The position numbers were made by a program, and so were the translations under genes. DNA of 64,000 nt, taken from the NCBI GenBank assembly GCA_018648645.1, contig JABGQS010000001.1, forward strand, positions 124,001 through 188,000, written 5' to 3'. Shown here piece by piece: positions 1-7,255 of the stretch. The notes beneath the pieces are model-generated. The model saw only the letters and a program-made list of their open reading frames with translations. It ran no database searches and was not told the origin of the DNA. The stretch is from Clostridia bacterium. GTDB taxonomy: Bacteria > Bacillota > Clostridia > Christensenellales > SZUA-584. Numbering within the stretch: the first letter of the stretch is position 1; every line of letters starts with the position of its first letter.

Positions 1-1
1 A

Positions 2-970
2 CAGATACGTATGCGCGCAAAAAGACTATCCAGCTCGGGAGAAATTATGCTGCTTGCCGAGACGGAAATAAGCAACTGCATTGCGGCAATGAACGAGCAC
101 GCGCCCGATTTTGTGGTGGTGGACTCGATACAGACGATGTACAGCGAGGATATTAATCCTGCGCCTGGAAGCGTCAGCCAAATTAAGCAGTGCGCAAGCA
201 TTTTGACCATGCAGGCAAAAACGAGCGGCGCGGCAGTGTTTATCATCGGGCACGTGACCAAAGAAGGCGCGATTGCGGGACCGCGGATTCTGGAGCACAT
301 GGTGGATACCGTGCTTTATTTTGAAGGGGAGCGGCAAGGCACGTTTCGCATTTTGCGAGCTGAGAAAAATAGGTTTGGATCCACCAACGAGATTGGTGTT
401 TTTGATATGCGGGACAGCGGCATGAAAGAAGTGGAAAATCCTTCAGGCGTGCTGCTGAGCGAGCGCAACGCCAGCGCGTCGGGCTCGTGTGTGTACCCGT
501 CGCTCGAAGGAACGCGACCGGTGCTACTCGAGATTCAAGCACTGGTGAGCACGACATCGTTCAACATGCCAAGGCGCATGGCGAGCGGGCTGGAGTATAA
601 CCGTATGGCGCTGATTATCGCCGTGCTCGAAAAGCGCATGGGGCTAAAGCTGTTTAACCAAGATGTGTACATCAACGTGGCGGGCGGCATCAAGCTGAAC
701 CAGCCTGCGGCCGATCTCGCTATGGCGGCAAGCATCGTTTCGAGCTTTCGTGACAGCGCGGTCAGCGACGTGGCGGCGATGGGCGAGGTTGGGCTGACGG
801 GCGAAGTGCGCGCAGTCGGGCAAATAGAAAAGCGCTTGAACGAGTGCAGCAAAATGGGTTTTAACAAAGCCGTGATTCCAAAAGCGAACTTGAAGGGTAC
901 AAAAATCCCCGAGGGTATGCAGGTGCACGGCGTGCGAAACGTGTTTGATGCGCTCGAAATTCTGATATAA
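2..970 (+). CDS. radA: DNA repair protein RadA (Sms), C-terminal part, 5' end outside the window
   Basis: RadA is a RecA-like ATPase that helps branch migration and processing of recombination intermediates. The reading frame is open from the first bases of the window, so the zinc finger and Walker A lie upstream and are not seen. What is seen: a Walker B-like strand (DFVVVDSIQT, about residue 33 after the first visible Met), the RadA-specific KNRFGS motif (AEKNRFGST, about residue 118), and the Lon-protease-like C-terminal domain (GLEYNRMALIIAVLEKR onward, ending EILI). About 320 residues are present, the expected length for the rest of a 450-460 residue RadA. A decayed copy of its last ~130 bp lies at 2833-2973, before the second LRR gene. 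No terminator separates it from the LRR promoter downstream. Confidence 0.97.
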   Translation, partial: QIRMRAKRLSSSGEIMLLAETEISNCIAAMNEHAPDFVVVDSIQTMYSEDINPAPGSVSQIKQCASILTMQAKTSGAAVFIIGHVTKEGAIAGPRILEHMVDTVLYFEGERQGTFRILRAEKNRFGSTNEIGVFDMRDSGMKEVENPSGVLLSERNASASGSCVYPSLEGTRPVLLEIQALVSTTSFNMPRRMASGLEYNRMALIIAVLEKRMGLKLFNQDVYINVAGGIKLNQPAADLAMAASIVSSFRDSAVSDVAAMGEVGLTGEVRAVGQIEKRLNECSKMGFNKAVIPKANLKGTKIPEGMQVHGVRNVFDALEILI

Positions 971-992
971 GGTTTCCAAAGTAAACAAATTA

Positions 993-1021
993 TTGCAATT
1001 GATACTTTTGATGTGTATACT
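993..1021 (+). promoter_or_regulatory. Promoter of LRR gene 1 (TTGCAA-17-TATACT)
   Basis: The -35 box TTGCAA is at 993-998 and the -10 box TATACT at 1016-1021, with a 17 bp spacer. The same arrangement recurs at 2996-3024 before the second LRR gene, inside the duplicated segment. Both boxes are unchanged between the copies although the bases around them differ, which supports their being functional. Confidence 0.7.
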
Positions 1022-1055
1022 CATTCTATATCGAATATAGGTTTTGGAGGTAGAC

Positions 1056-2768
1056 ATGTTTTGCTATTATTGCGGAAAGAAATTGCGGGAAGACGCAGGG
1101 TTTTGTACCGGTTGTGGTAAATCTGTAAAAGCTGTGGAGGAGCCAAAACCTCCAAAGAAGACACGTACCAAAAAAGAGAGAGTTAAAAAGACACCAAGCG
1201 AAGAAACACCGAGTGTAGAAACTGCGAGTGTAGAAACGCCGAGCACAGCAGTGTATACTAAGAAACGTAAAAAAAGATTAGGGCCTATACTCGGCCTTGT
1301 CGGCGGAGTGGTGCTTATCGCGGTGGCGGTTGTGCTTTGTTTTGTTTTTGGCGTGTTTAGCCTGGGTGCGGATAGAGACGATGATTATAATGTTCATGTA
1401 GGCAAAGCGGGAGTGCATTTTTCAAAAGTGTTTGGAACAGCCGAAAATTGGGATTTTACTGATGTAATTTATGAGATTGACGGGGAAGACTATTACTCGT
1501 TGGATGCGGAAGATTTCATGGATGAACCAGTTACTATTACTGTGAAATACATGGATATCACAAATGTGTGTGATCAGTTTACTGTGACTGATTTTATGAT
1601 TATTGACACGGAAATCGATGATTCTGTGGACATGGGCGACTATGAAATGGCAAAGGTGCTTTATGTGCATGACCCAAGTGCGCAGCTTGATATGGGCGAT
1701 ATTGATAGCTTTAGCGAACTTGAGTATTTAGTTCTTGATGAGTGCATGGGGTTTAATGATATAAGGGGTATTGAGGATTTAACAAAACTGACTGCGCTTG
1801 ACCTTGGCAACATGCAAAACCTTGAGAATATCGACGAGATTGAAGAGCTTGTAAATCTGGAACTTCTTTTTCTGTCGAGTTTAGGAATTGAAGAAATTGA
1901 TGGTGTTGAAGCTCTTGAGAATCTGCGATACTTAGAATTAGTTATATTAGATATCGAGGATATCGACGAGGTCGAGGAACTTGAAAATTTACAAGGACTA
2001 AGGTTGGTATTCTTATATAATGTCGATAGTATTGAGGCAATTGAAGAGCTAACAAACTTAACACAGCTATCGCTGCTAGGCATTAAAATTGATGATTTAG
2101 GTGACCTGGAGGATCTTGAGAATTTGGTCGATTTGAGTGTTAGTATGACAGAACTTGACGATGTTGATGCGTTGGAATCAATGGAAAAGCTGGAACGCCT
2201 TACGTTAATGGGCACTGATATAGACGACTGGGACGGATTTGAGGACCTTAGGAACCTGAAGAAATTAACTTTATACGACGTAGAAATTGACGATATAGAT
2301 TTCCTTGAGTCGATTAAAACTTTGCGGAGTCTTTATATCGGCAACTCTTCGATTGAGGATCTTGACGTAATAGAAAGCCTTGAAAATTTAGAGTTTCTTT
2401 CTCTTAGCGATTTTGACATTGGAGACCTTGACCTTCTTGAAAACTTAACTAGTCTTCGTCTTCTTTCGTTGGTTGACTCGGATATTGACGATATCTCGGG
2501 GATAGAAGAAATGGTGGGTTTGCAAGGTGTTATTCTTAACAATATTCCTATAGAAGATATAAAAGCATTTGAAGGTCTGCAAAACTTGCAGCTGCTGCGG
2601 CTTTCAGACTTGGTACTTGAAGATATTGAGCCATTGGATGAGCTTGTGAATCTAAAATACCTCTATATATCGAACGTCAAGGTAGACGATGTGGACGATG
2701 CTGAGGATATTGTCGATATTCTCGAAGACGATTATGGCGTTGATGTGGAGAAAGCCGAGTTCGAATAG
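1056..2768 (+). CDS. Zinc-ribbon / single-TM / leucine-rich-repeat surface protein, copy 1
   Basis: Predicted 570-residue membrane-anchored protein of unknown function. Order of parts: a double-CxxC zinc ribbon (CYYC and CTGC, residues 3-20); a Lys-rich cytoplasmic linker with four TPSxE-type pentapeptides (47-64); a basic stop (KKRKKR); one membrane span (about 75-103); a membrane-proximal domain with a DEPVTITVKYMD motif; and 15 leucine-rich repeats of 22-23 residues (about 219-552). Positive charge before the span puts the LRR part outside. Each repeat carries an acidic IDDID or IEDID step, and the asparagine normally found at the turn of internalin/SDS22-type repeats is mostly missing. 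The ATG at 1056 is chosen over TTG 1044 because GGAGG lies at 1046-1050. Paralogues are at 3059 and 44168. A role in adhesion or binding is only a guess from the fold. Confidence 0.85.
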   Translation: MFCYYCGKKLREDAGFCTGCGKSVKAVEEPKPPKKTRTKKERVKKTPSEETPSVETASVETPSTAVYTKKRKKRLGPILGLVGGVVLIAVAVVLCFVFGVFSLGADRDDDYNVHVGKAGVHFSKVFGTAENWDFTDVIYEIDGEDYYSLDAEDFMDEPVTITVKYMDITNVCDQFTVTDFMIIDTEIDDSVDMGDYEMAKVLYVHDPSAQLDMGDIDSFSELEYLVLDECMGFNDIRGIEDLTKLTALDLGNMQNLENIDEIEELVNLELLFLSSLGIEEIDGVEALENLRYLELVILDIEDIDEVEELENLQGLRLVFLYNVDSIEAIEELTNLTQLSLLGIKIDDLGDLEDLENLVDLSVSMTELDDVDALESMEKLERLTLMGTDIDDWDGFEDLRNLKKLTLYDVEIDDIDFLESIKTLRSLYIGNSSIEDLDVIESLENLEFLSLSDFDIGDLDLLENLTSLRLLSLVDSDIDDISGIEEMVGLQGVILNNIPIEDIKAFEGLQNLQLLRLSDLVLEDIEPLDELVNLKYLYISNVKVDDVDDAEDIVDILEDDYGVDVEKAEFE

Positions 2769-2779
2769 AGTATGTAATA

Positions 2780-2818
2780 AAAAGCTCCTTTGCTTTTATA
2801 GGCAAAGGAGCTTTTTTG
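2780..2818 (+). terminator. Rho-independent terminator after LRR gene 1
   Basis: A 12 bp stem (AAGCTCCTTTGC, 2782-2793, with its complement at 2802-2813) is followed by a T run. The terminators after the other two LRR genes have similar AGCTCC/GGAGC stems. Confidence 0.9.
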
Positions 2819-2832
2819 GTTAACGCGATTCC

Positions 2833-2973
2833 AGGTGCAGAAAATGATTTTAACGCTGATTGAAAAGCATTACAATCTTCTACGGGTATACGGGTATACG
2901 GGTATACGGGTATACGGGTATACGGGTGCACGGCGTGCGAAACGAGTTTGATGGGCTTGAAATTCTGATATAA
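2833..2973 (+). pseudogene. Decayed radA 3'-end fragment left by tandem duplication
   Basis: The last part, 2927-2973, reads VHGVRNEFDGLEILI and a stop codon, against VHGVRNVFDALEILI in radA (926-970). The stretch just after each stop is identical for more than 30 bp. Further upstream, 2835-2860 (GTGCAG, AAAATG, TTTTAAC in order) still aligns with radA 842-864, with small gaps. Between the two matching parts the sequence is replaced by six copies of an 8 bp repeat. There is no start or long frame here, so it is a non-coding relic that marks the left edge of the second copy of the duplicated unit. Confidence 0.8.
2881..2928 (+). repeat. Tandem 8 bp repeat, TACGGGTA x 6
   Basis: Five exact copies of TACGGGTA and a sixth ending in G run head to tail for 48 bp. 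They sit inside the radA relic, where functional radA has AAGGGTAC and GAGGGTATGC, a plausible seed. The array is about 70 bp upstream of the promoter of LRR gene 2. It is expected to be length-variable between strains. Confidence 0.95.
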
Positions 2974-2995
2974 GGTTTCCAAAGTAAACAAATTA

Positions 2996-3024
2996 TTGCA
3001 ATTGGCACCTATGGTGTGTATACT
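2996..3024 (+). promoter_or_regulatory. Promoter of LRR gene 2 (TTGCAA-17-TATACT)
   Basis: The -35 TTGCAA (2996-3001), 17 bp spacer and -10 TATACT (3019-3024) are identical in boxes and spacing to the promoter at 993-1021, from which it was copied. Confidence 0.7.
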
Positions 3025-3058
3025 GAATACATATCGAATATACGTTTTGGAGGTAGTT

Positions 3059-4861
3059 ATGTTTTGTTACTATTGTGGAAAGCAATTGCCCGAAGATGCC
3101 GGATTTTGTACCGGTTGTGGAAAACCTGTGAAAGTTATGGAGGAGAAAAAACCTTCAAAGAAGAAACGTCCTAAAAAAGTGAAACCCCAAAAAGTACCGA
3201 GTGCAGTTACGGCGAGCGCAGAAACTGCGAGTGAACAAACTGCGAGTACAGAAACTCCGAGTGAGCAAACTGCGAGCACAGAAACGGCGAGTGCGCAAAC
3301 TGCGGGTACAGAAACTGCGAGTGCGCAAACTGCGAGTGAAGAGGCGCCTCCAAGGAAACGCAAAAAAAGATTAGGGCTCATACTCGGTCTCGTTGGTGGG
3401 GTCGTGCTGATTGCGGTAGCAGTTGTACTATGCTTTGTGTTTGGTGTGTTTAGTCTTGGACCCGTCGGCAGCGATGAGTACTCGTTACGAGTGTCTGATG
3501 GAGAAATATATTTTTCCAAGATATATAAAATTGGCGACAAGTGGGAAGCTACCAACGTTTTTTATGAGGTTGACGGGAAGAATTATAATTCGCTGGACAT
3601 GGAAGATTTCATGGACGAACCCGTTACCGTTACTGTGAAGTACATGGATGTTGCAGAAGTAGGCGATCAGTTTACCGTGGCCGATATCATGGTTATTGAC
3701 ACCGATATTGAGGATTCGGTGGATCTTGATGATTACGAGATGGCAAAAGTGCTGTATGTACACGATCCGCTTGGACAGCTTGACATGGGTGATATTGCCG
3801 ATCTAAGTGAGCTTGAGTATCTAATTTTGGATGAGTGTTTGGGGTTTGAGGATCTAAAAGGTATTGAGGACCTGGAAAACCTGACTGCGCTTGAGCTTGA
3901 CGAGTTGAGTAACCTTGAGGATATCGATGAGCTTGAAGAGCTTGTCAATCTGGAACACCTTGCGCTGACGTATCTTAAAATCGAAGACATTGATGCAATA
4001 GAAGCGCTTGAGAATCTGCAATATTTAGAACTCACGATATTGAGGATTGAAGATATCGACGCGATAGAGGATTTGGAGAATCTGCAAGGATTGAGGCTTA
4101 GCTTTTTGGATGAAGTTGAGAACTTTGACGCTGTCGAAAACCTCACAAACTTAAAGTTTCTTCGGTTACTTGACATTGAGATTGACGACATAGATGTATT
4201 AGAGCAACTTGATAATTTGCGCGAACTGGTGCTTATCATGGTGGAATTGGACAATATCGATGCGCTGGAATCGCTTGATAAACTGGAAAGTCTATCAATA
4301 TGGACCTGCGAAATTGACGATTGGGATGGAATAGAAGGTCTTGAGAAACTGGAGAGACTTGGTTTGCTTGAGACTGAAATTGATGACATAGACTTCCTTG
4401 AAACCCTTGAGAATTTAAACTCTCTTGATTTAAGCAGGCTGGAAGTTGATGATATCGATGTGCTTGAAGACCTTGTCAATCTGGAGTCATTAATGATTAA
4501 TGCGCTGAATATTGACGACATTGATGTGCTTGAAAACTTGAATAGTGTTAAGTATCTCAGGCTGGAGAATATGAACATTGATGATATTTCAGTGATTGAG
4601 GAGATGGAGAGTTTGCAGGGAATCGTGCTTGGAAACCTGGCCATAGAAGATATTGATTCACTTGATAACTTAGAGAATATTACTGTGTTGTCTCTTTGGG
4701 GTTTGGCGATAGAGGATGTTGACGCTCTGGAGGAGCTTGTCAATCTGCAGCACCTTTATATATCTAGTGTTACAGTAGACGATGTGGATGAGGCAGAGGA
4801 TATTGTCGATATGCTTGAAGACGATTATAATGTTCAGGTGGAGAAAGCCGAGTTTGAATAG
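3059..4861 (+). CDS. Zinc-ribbon / single-TM / leucine-rich-repeat surface protein, copy 2
   Basis: 600-residue paralogue of the protein at 1056, with the same parts: zinc ribbon (CYYC/CTGC, 3-20), basic linker, span (about 105-134, nearly identical to copy 1), membrane-proximal domain (DEPVTVTVKYMD), 15 leucine-rich repeats (about 249-582) and an identical end (EKAEFE). The main difference is the linker: nine pentapeptides of the type TASxE/TASxQ (residues 51-95), alternating Glu and Gln, against four in copy 1. The LRR part has diverged far more than the anchor, as expected if the exposed face is under different selection. ATG 3059 has GGAGG eight bases upstream; the longer frame from 2996 would start inside the -35 box and is rejected. 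Function unknown. Confidence 0.85.
   Translation: MFCYYCGKQLPEDAGFCTGCGKPVKVMEEKKPSKKKRPKKVKPQKVPSAVTASAETASEQTASTETPSEQTASTETASAQTAGTETASAQTASEEAPPRKRKKRLGLILGLVGGVVLIAVAVVLCFVFGVFSLGPVGSDEYSLRVSDGEIYFSKIYKIGDKWEATNVFYEVDGKNYNSLDMEDFMDEPVTVTVKYMDVAEVGDQFTVADIMVIDTDIEDSVDLDDYEMAKVLYVHDPLGQLDMGDIADLSELEYLILDECLGFEDLKGIEDLENLTALELDELSNLEDIDELEELVNLEHLALTYLKIEDIDAIEALENLQYLELTILRIEDIDAIEDLENLQGLRLSFLDEVENFDAVENLTNLKFLRLLDIEIDDIDVLEQLDNLRELVLIMVELDNIDALESLDKLESLSIWTCEIDDWDGIEGLEKLERLGLLETEIDDIDFLETLENLNSLDLSRLEVDDIDVLEDLVNLESLMINALNIDDIDVLENLNSVKYLRLENMNIDDISVIEEMESLQGIVLGNLAIEDIDSLDNLENITVLSLWGLAIEDVDALEELVNLQHLYISSVTVDDVDEAEDIVDMLEDDYNVQVEKAEFE
3209..3343 (+). repeat. 15 bp coding repeat (nine pentapeptides) in the LRR 2 linker
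   Basis: Nine in-frame 15 bp units code for TASAE, TASEQ, TASTE, TPSEQ, TASTE, TASAQ, TAGTE, TASAQ and TASEE. Glu and Gln mostly alternate, so the longer unit is 30 bp. The Thr/Ser-rich stretch lies on the cytoplasmic side between zinc ribbon and membrane. Copy 1 has four related units, so the number has changed since duplication. Confidence 0.9.
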
Positions 4862-4874
4862 AGCATAAATTGAA

Positions 4875-4911
4875 GGGCTCCTTTGCGCAAATATGCAGAG
4901 GAGCCTTTTTC
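4875..4911 (+). terminator. Rho-independent terminator after LRR gene 2
   Basis: Stem GGGCTCCTTTGC (4875-4886) pairs with GCAGAGGAGCC (4895-4905), followed by five T. It corresponds to the terminator at 2780 and is the right end of the second duplicated unit. Confidence 0.85.
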
Positions 4912-5336
4912 AATTACAAAAGCGGGAAATGTCTCGAAAAAGGTTTAGGTAAGTGAGAGCCCAAGCGCCAATCAATAAACATAGTACATGAAAATCCTCA
5001 AAACACGAACGATTCGTTTTTTATTTGTTAAACCCATTGCATTGCGAATTAATATAGGGTAACATGTTGCGTGAAAAGGAAGTGGTGCTGACAGCCGACT
5101 TTTGGCTTTTTTAAGCAACGGCGCCAAATGGGACATGATTAGCAATAGCGCACGTATTAGCAGAACGGTGAAGCTCAAACGAATACGCAAATGGCGAATG
5201 CCGGATGCTTTTCTAGAAACGCAAAGAACTAAGCGAGATGTTTATTGTATAACGAGATTTTTTCTTGCAGTATAGGGCAAGGATGAATCTATTTTTTTGC
5301 AACGTAGTTGGCATAAGGAAAGCAGCAGGGTAGGAA
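4912..5336. other. Intergenic stretch, no gene recognised
   Basis: 425 bp without a supported gene. A minus-strand frame at 4972-5190 has no ribosome-binding site or recognisable product. A weak 4-5 bp hairpin with T run lies near 5097-5118. An imperfect inverted repeat (TTGCAAC GTA GTTGGCA, 5297-5313) lies just before the first MATE gene and resembles half of the MarR-type palindrome at 6757. No convincing -10/-35 pair was found. Confidence 0.5.
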
Positions 5337-6710
5337 ATGAACAAAACGAAGGACCTTACAAAAGGCAGCGTAAAAAAAACAATCAAGAAATTAACACTGA
5401 CGCTTGTGATAGGAACACTGGCGATGGTGGTCTATGGCTTCATTGACACCGCTATTGTCGGTCAGCTTGGCGAGATACAGCTGGCGGTGCTGGGGTTTGC
5501 CTATCCTGTTACGTTTGTGCTGATGTCGATTGTGGCCGGGCTTTCAATCGGCACAGCCACTGCGGTTGCGCATATCGCGTCTGACAGGGAAGGCGTGAAG
5601 CGGCTGGTTGCAGATGGTTTGATTATTACGTTCGTAATCACGATTGTTGTGGTTGTCATCGGTATCGTTACAATCAAACCGTTGTTTTACGGTATGGGCG
5701 CAACGGATATAGAAATGCCGTATATCGTTAAGTACATGACGCTGTGGTATCTAAGCGCTCCATTTCTCGTTTTTTCTATGTTGGGTAACAACACGATGCG
5801 CGCGCTCGGCAACGCGAAAGTGACGGCGGTCGTCTCTTCTACAATATACGTTGTAGCTCTTGTGCTGGACCCATTTTTTATTCTTGGAGTCGGCTTTTTC
5901 CCGGAGCTTGGGATAGTGGGTTCGGCTTGGGCGATTTTGATAGGGCGGTTTTGTGCGTTCCTGGCCATATTATACTTCATACGCATCAAAACAAAGCTGC
6001 TCACGTTTAAGGGTATCAGCGTAGTTAAAATATTTAAATCCGCAAAGAAAATACTGCACGTTGCGATTCCCTGCATATTTACAAAGTCGATTATTCCGAT
6101 TGGCGCATATATTATAAACGGGTTTTTGGCGGCGATTGGGAGCGGTGCTGTTGCCGGTTTTGGCGCGGGGCTAAGGGTGGAAAGGCTTGCAATGCACTTG
6201 ATTACTTCGCTGGCGTTTGTCATGGTTCCGTTCGCCGGACAAAACTTTGGCGCTGGCAAAATGGACCGTCTCAAGCAGGGGTTCAAGTATACGTTTTCCG
6301 TCGTTATCATATACAGCGTTGTGATATACGCAGCTATGTTCTTTGCTGCACCTTATATAGCCACAATCTTTAATGACAGTGCGCTTGTCCAGCAAACAAC
6401 GGTGCTGTATTTGCGTATTGCGCTTGCCGGAATGATATTCCATGCCGGTGTGCTGATTATCACATCGATGTTCAACGCTGTCAGCAAGCCGTTTCATGCT
6501 GCCGGTATTTCGATCTTGCAAGTGTTTGTGATTTATGTTCCGTTGGCGTATCTGCTGTCGCGGCAAATGGGACCTGCGGGCATATTCGTTGCGCTCGTCG
6601 TATCGTACGCGGTTGCTTCTGCTGTCGGATACTTTCTGTTCAATCGGTTTGTGCGCAAGCAGGAGAGTGCGCAGATTGAGGCGAGCAAGCTGGTCCGGGA
6701 AACGCAATAA
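5337..6710 (+). CDS. MATE family multidrug/cation efflux protein, first copy
   Basis: 457-residue inner-membrane antiporter of the MATE family, expected to export drugs or metabolites in exchange for Na+ or H+. The length and about twelve hydrophobic segments in two similar halves fit the family. Family-like stretches include FIDTAIVGQLG near residue 36 and LDPFFILGVGFFPELGIVG near residue 178. It is clearly paralogous to the gene at 7256 (shared PLFYGMGATDIEMPYI-type stretch), with a MarR regulator between them, so the pair probably arose by duplication around the regulator. The start has only a modest site (GGTAGGAA) before the ATG. Substrate unknown. Confidence 0.93.
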   Translation: MNKTKDLTKGSVKKTIKKLTLTLVIGTLAMVVYGFIDTAIVGQLGEIQLAVLGFAYPVTFVLMSIVAGLSIGTATAVAHIASDREGVKRLVADGLIITFVITIVVVVIGIVTIKPLFYGMGATDIEMPYIVKYMTLWYLSAPFLVFSMLGNNTMRALGNAKVTAVVSSTIYVVALVLDPFFILGVGFFPELGIVGSAWAILIGRFCAFLAILYFIRIKTKLLTFKGISVVKIFKSAKKILHVAIPCIFTKSIIPIGAYIINGFLAAIGSGAVAGFGAGLRVERLAMHLITSLAFVMVPFAGQNFGAGKMDRLKQGFKYTFSVVIIYSVVIYAAMFFAAPYIATIFNDSALVQQTTVLYLRIALAGMIFHAGVLIITSMFNAVSKPFHAAGISILQVFVIYVPLAYLLSRQMGPAGIFVALVVSYAVASAVGYFLFNRFVRKQESAQIEASKLVRETQ

Positions 6711-6725
6711 TTCTATAACAACAAC

Positions 6726-6736
6726 GGGGGGGGGGG
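6726..6736 (+). repeat. Run of 11 G residues upstream of the marR promoter
   Basis: An uninterrupted G11 tract begins 15 bp after the first MATE gene and ends 21 bp before the -35 box of the marR promoter; a T7 run follows closely. Such tracts slip easily during replication. It may tune the promoter or may simply be an assembly length error. Confidence 0.9.
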
Positions 6737-6756
6737 TGTATTTTTTTGTTAGAATG

Positions 6757-6786
6757 GTTGCAATTGCAACTAATATTGTATATGAT
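6757..6786 (+). promoter_or_regulatory. marR promoter with overlapping palindromic operator
   Basis: A perfect 14 bp palindrome, GTTGCAATTGCAAC (6757-6770), overlaps the -35 box TTGCAA (6758-6763). The -10 TATGAT is at 6781-6786 with a 17 bp spacer. TTGCAA half-sites are typical of MarR-family operators, so autorepression of the marR-MATE2 unit is the simplest reading. Confidence 0.72.
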
Positions 6787-6807
6787 AAAGACAAAGGTAG
6801 GTATACT

Positions 6808-7251
6808 ATGAGCAGGGTATCGATTGGAAGACGAGTAACGTACGTGTCGCGGCAAATTATAAAACTCAGGAACAAGTGTCTAGACGACTTTGAGTGTGAA
6901 GTTAGCGCGGCGCATGTGCATGCGTTTATTTACTTTGCGCACAATATCGGATGCAGCGAAAAGCAGGCGGCAGCTGCGATTGGGAAAGACAAAACGAGCA
7001 TTGCAAAGTCGGTGAAAAAGCTTTGTGAAATGCAGCTGATCACCGCAAAACCAGACGAAACCGACGCCCGGATAAAGCGCATTTCGCTTACGCAAAAAGG
7101 GCGGCAAGAGATGATAAAGGTAGGCAAGGCGCTGGAAGCTGTGTCGGTGATTATGTCGAAAGACTTGGGGTCGGAGCAGGTGCAGGCGTTTCTGGATATC
7201 TTATCGGCAATTCAAAATAACGTTCAAGACAACTTGGAAGGACGAAACTAA
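6808..7251 (+). CDS. MarR family transcriptional regulator
   Basis: 147-residue winged-helix repressor. The recognition region is seen at CSEKQAAAAIGKDKTSIAKS (about residues 48-67), followed by the wing (DETDARIKRISLTQKGRQEM). The frame is open upstream to 6535, but ATG 6808 is taken because AAAGGTAGG lies just before it, a promoter with operator lies before that, and the protein then has normal MarR length. The second MATE gene starts four bases after its stop, so both are one transcript. It probably senses a compound exported by the flanking pumps and represses its own promoter through the palindrome at 6757; it may also act on the imperfect copy before the first pump. Confidence 0.9.
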   Translation: MSRVSIGRRVTYVSRQIIKLRNKCLDDFECEVSAAHVHAFIYFAHNIGCSEKQAAAAIGKDKTSIAKSVKKLCEMQLITAKPDETDARIKRISLTQKGRQEMIKVGKALEAVSVIMSKDLGSEQVQAFLDILSAIQNNVQDNLEGRN

Positions 7252-7255
7252 AAAA

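Noticed and set aside
2881-2928. CRISPR array
   Set aside because: The repeats are 8 bp with no spacers; no other array-like pattern and no cas genes are present.
3733-4743. Minus-strand 336-codon Ser-rich frame opposite LRR gene 2
   Set aside because: Codon mirror of the repetitive Asp/Glu/Leu-rich LRR coding sequence; similar Ser-rich mirrors occur opposite the other LRR genes.
4972-5190. Minus-strand 72-codon frame
   Set aside because: No ribosome-binding site, start within AT-rich DNA, no similarity to known proteins.
6535-6807. N-terminal extension of the MarR protein
   Set aside because: It overlaps the first MATE gene, the G11 tract, the operator and the promoter; it gives non-family sequence, and a good start exists at 6808.
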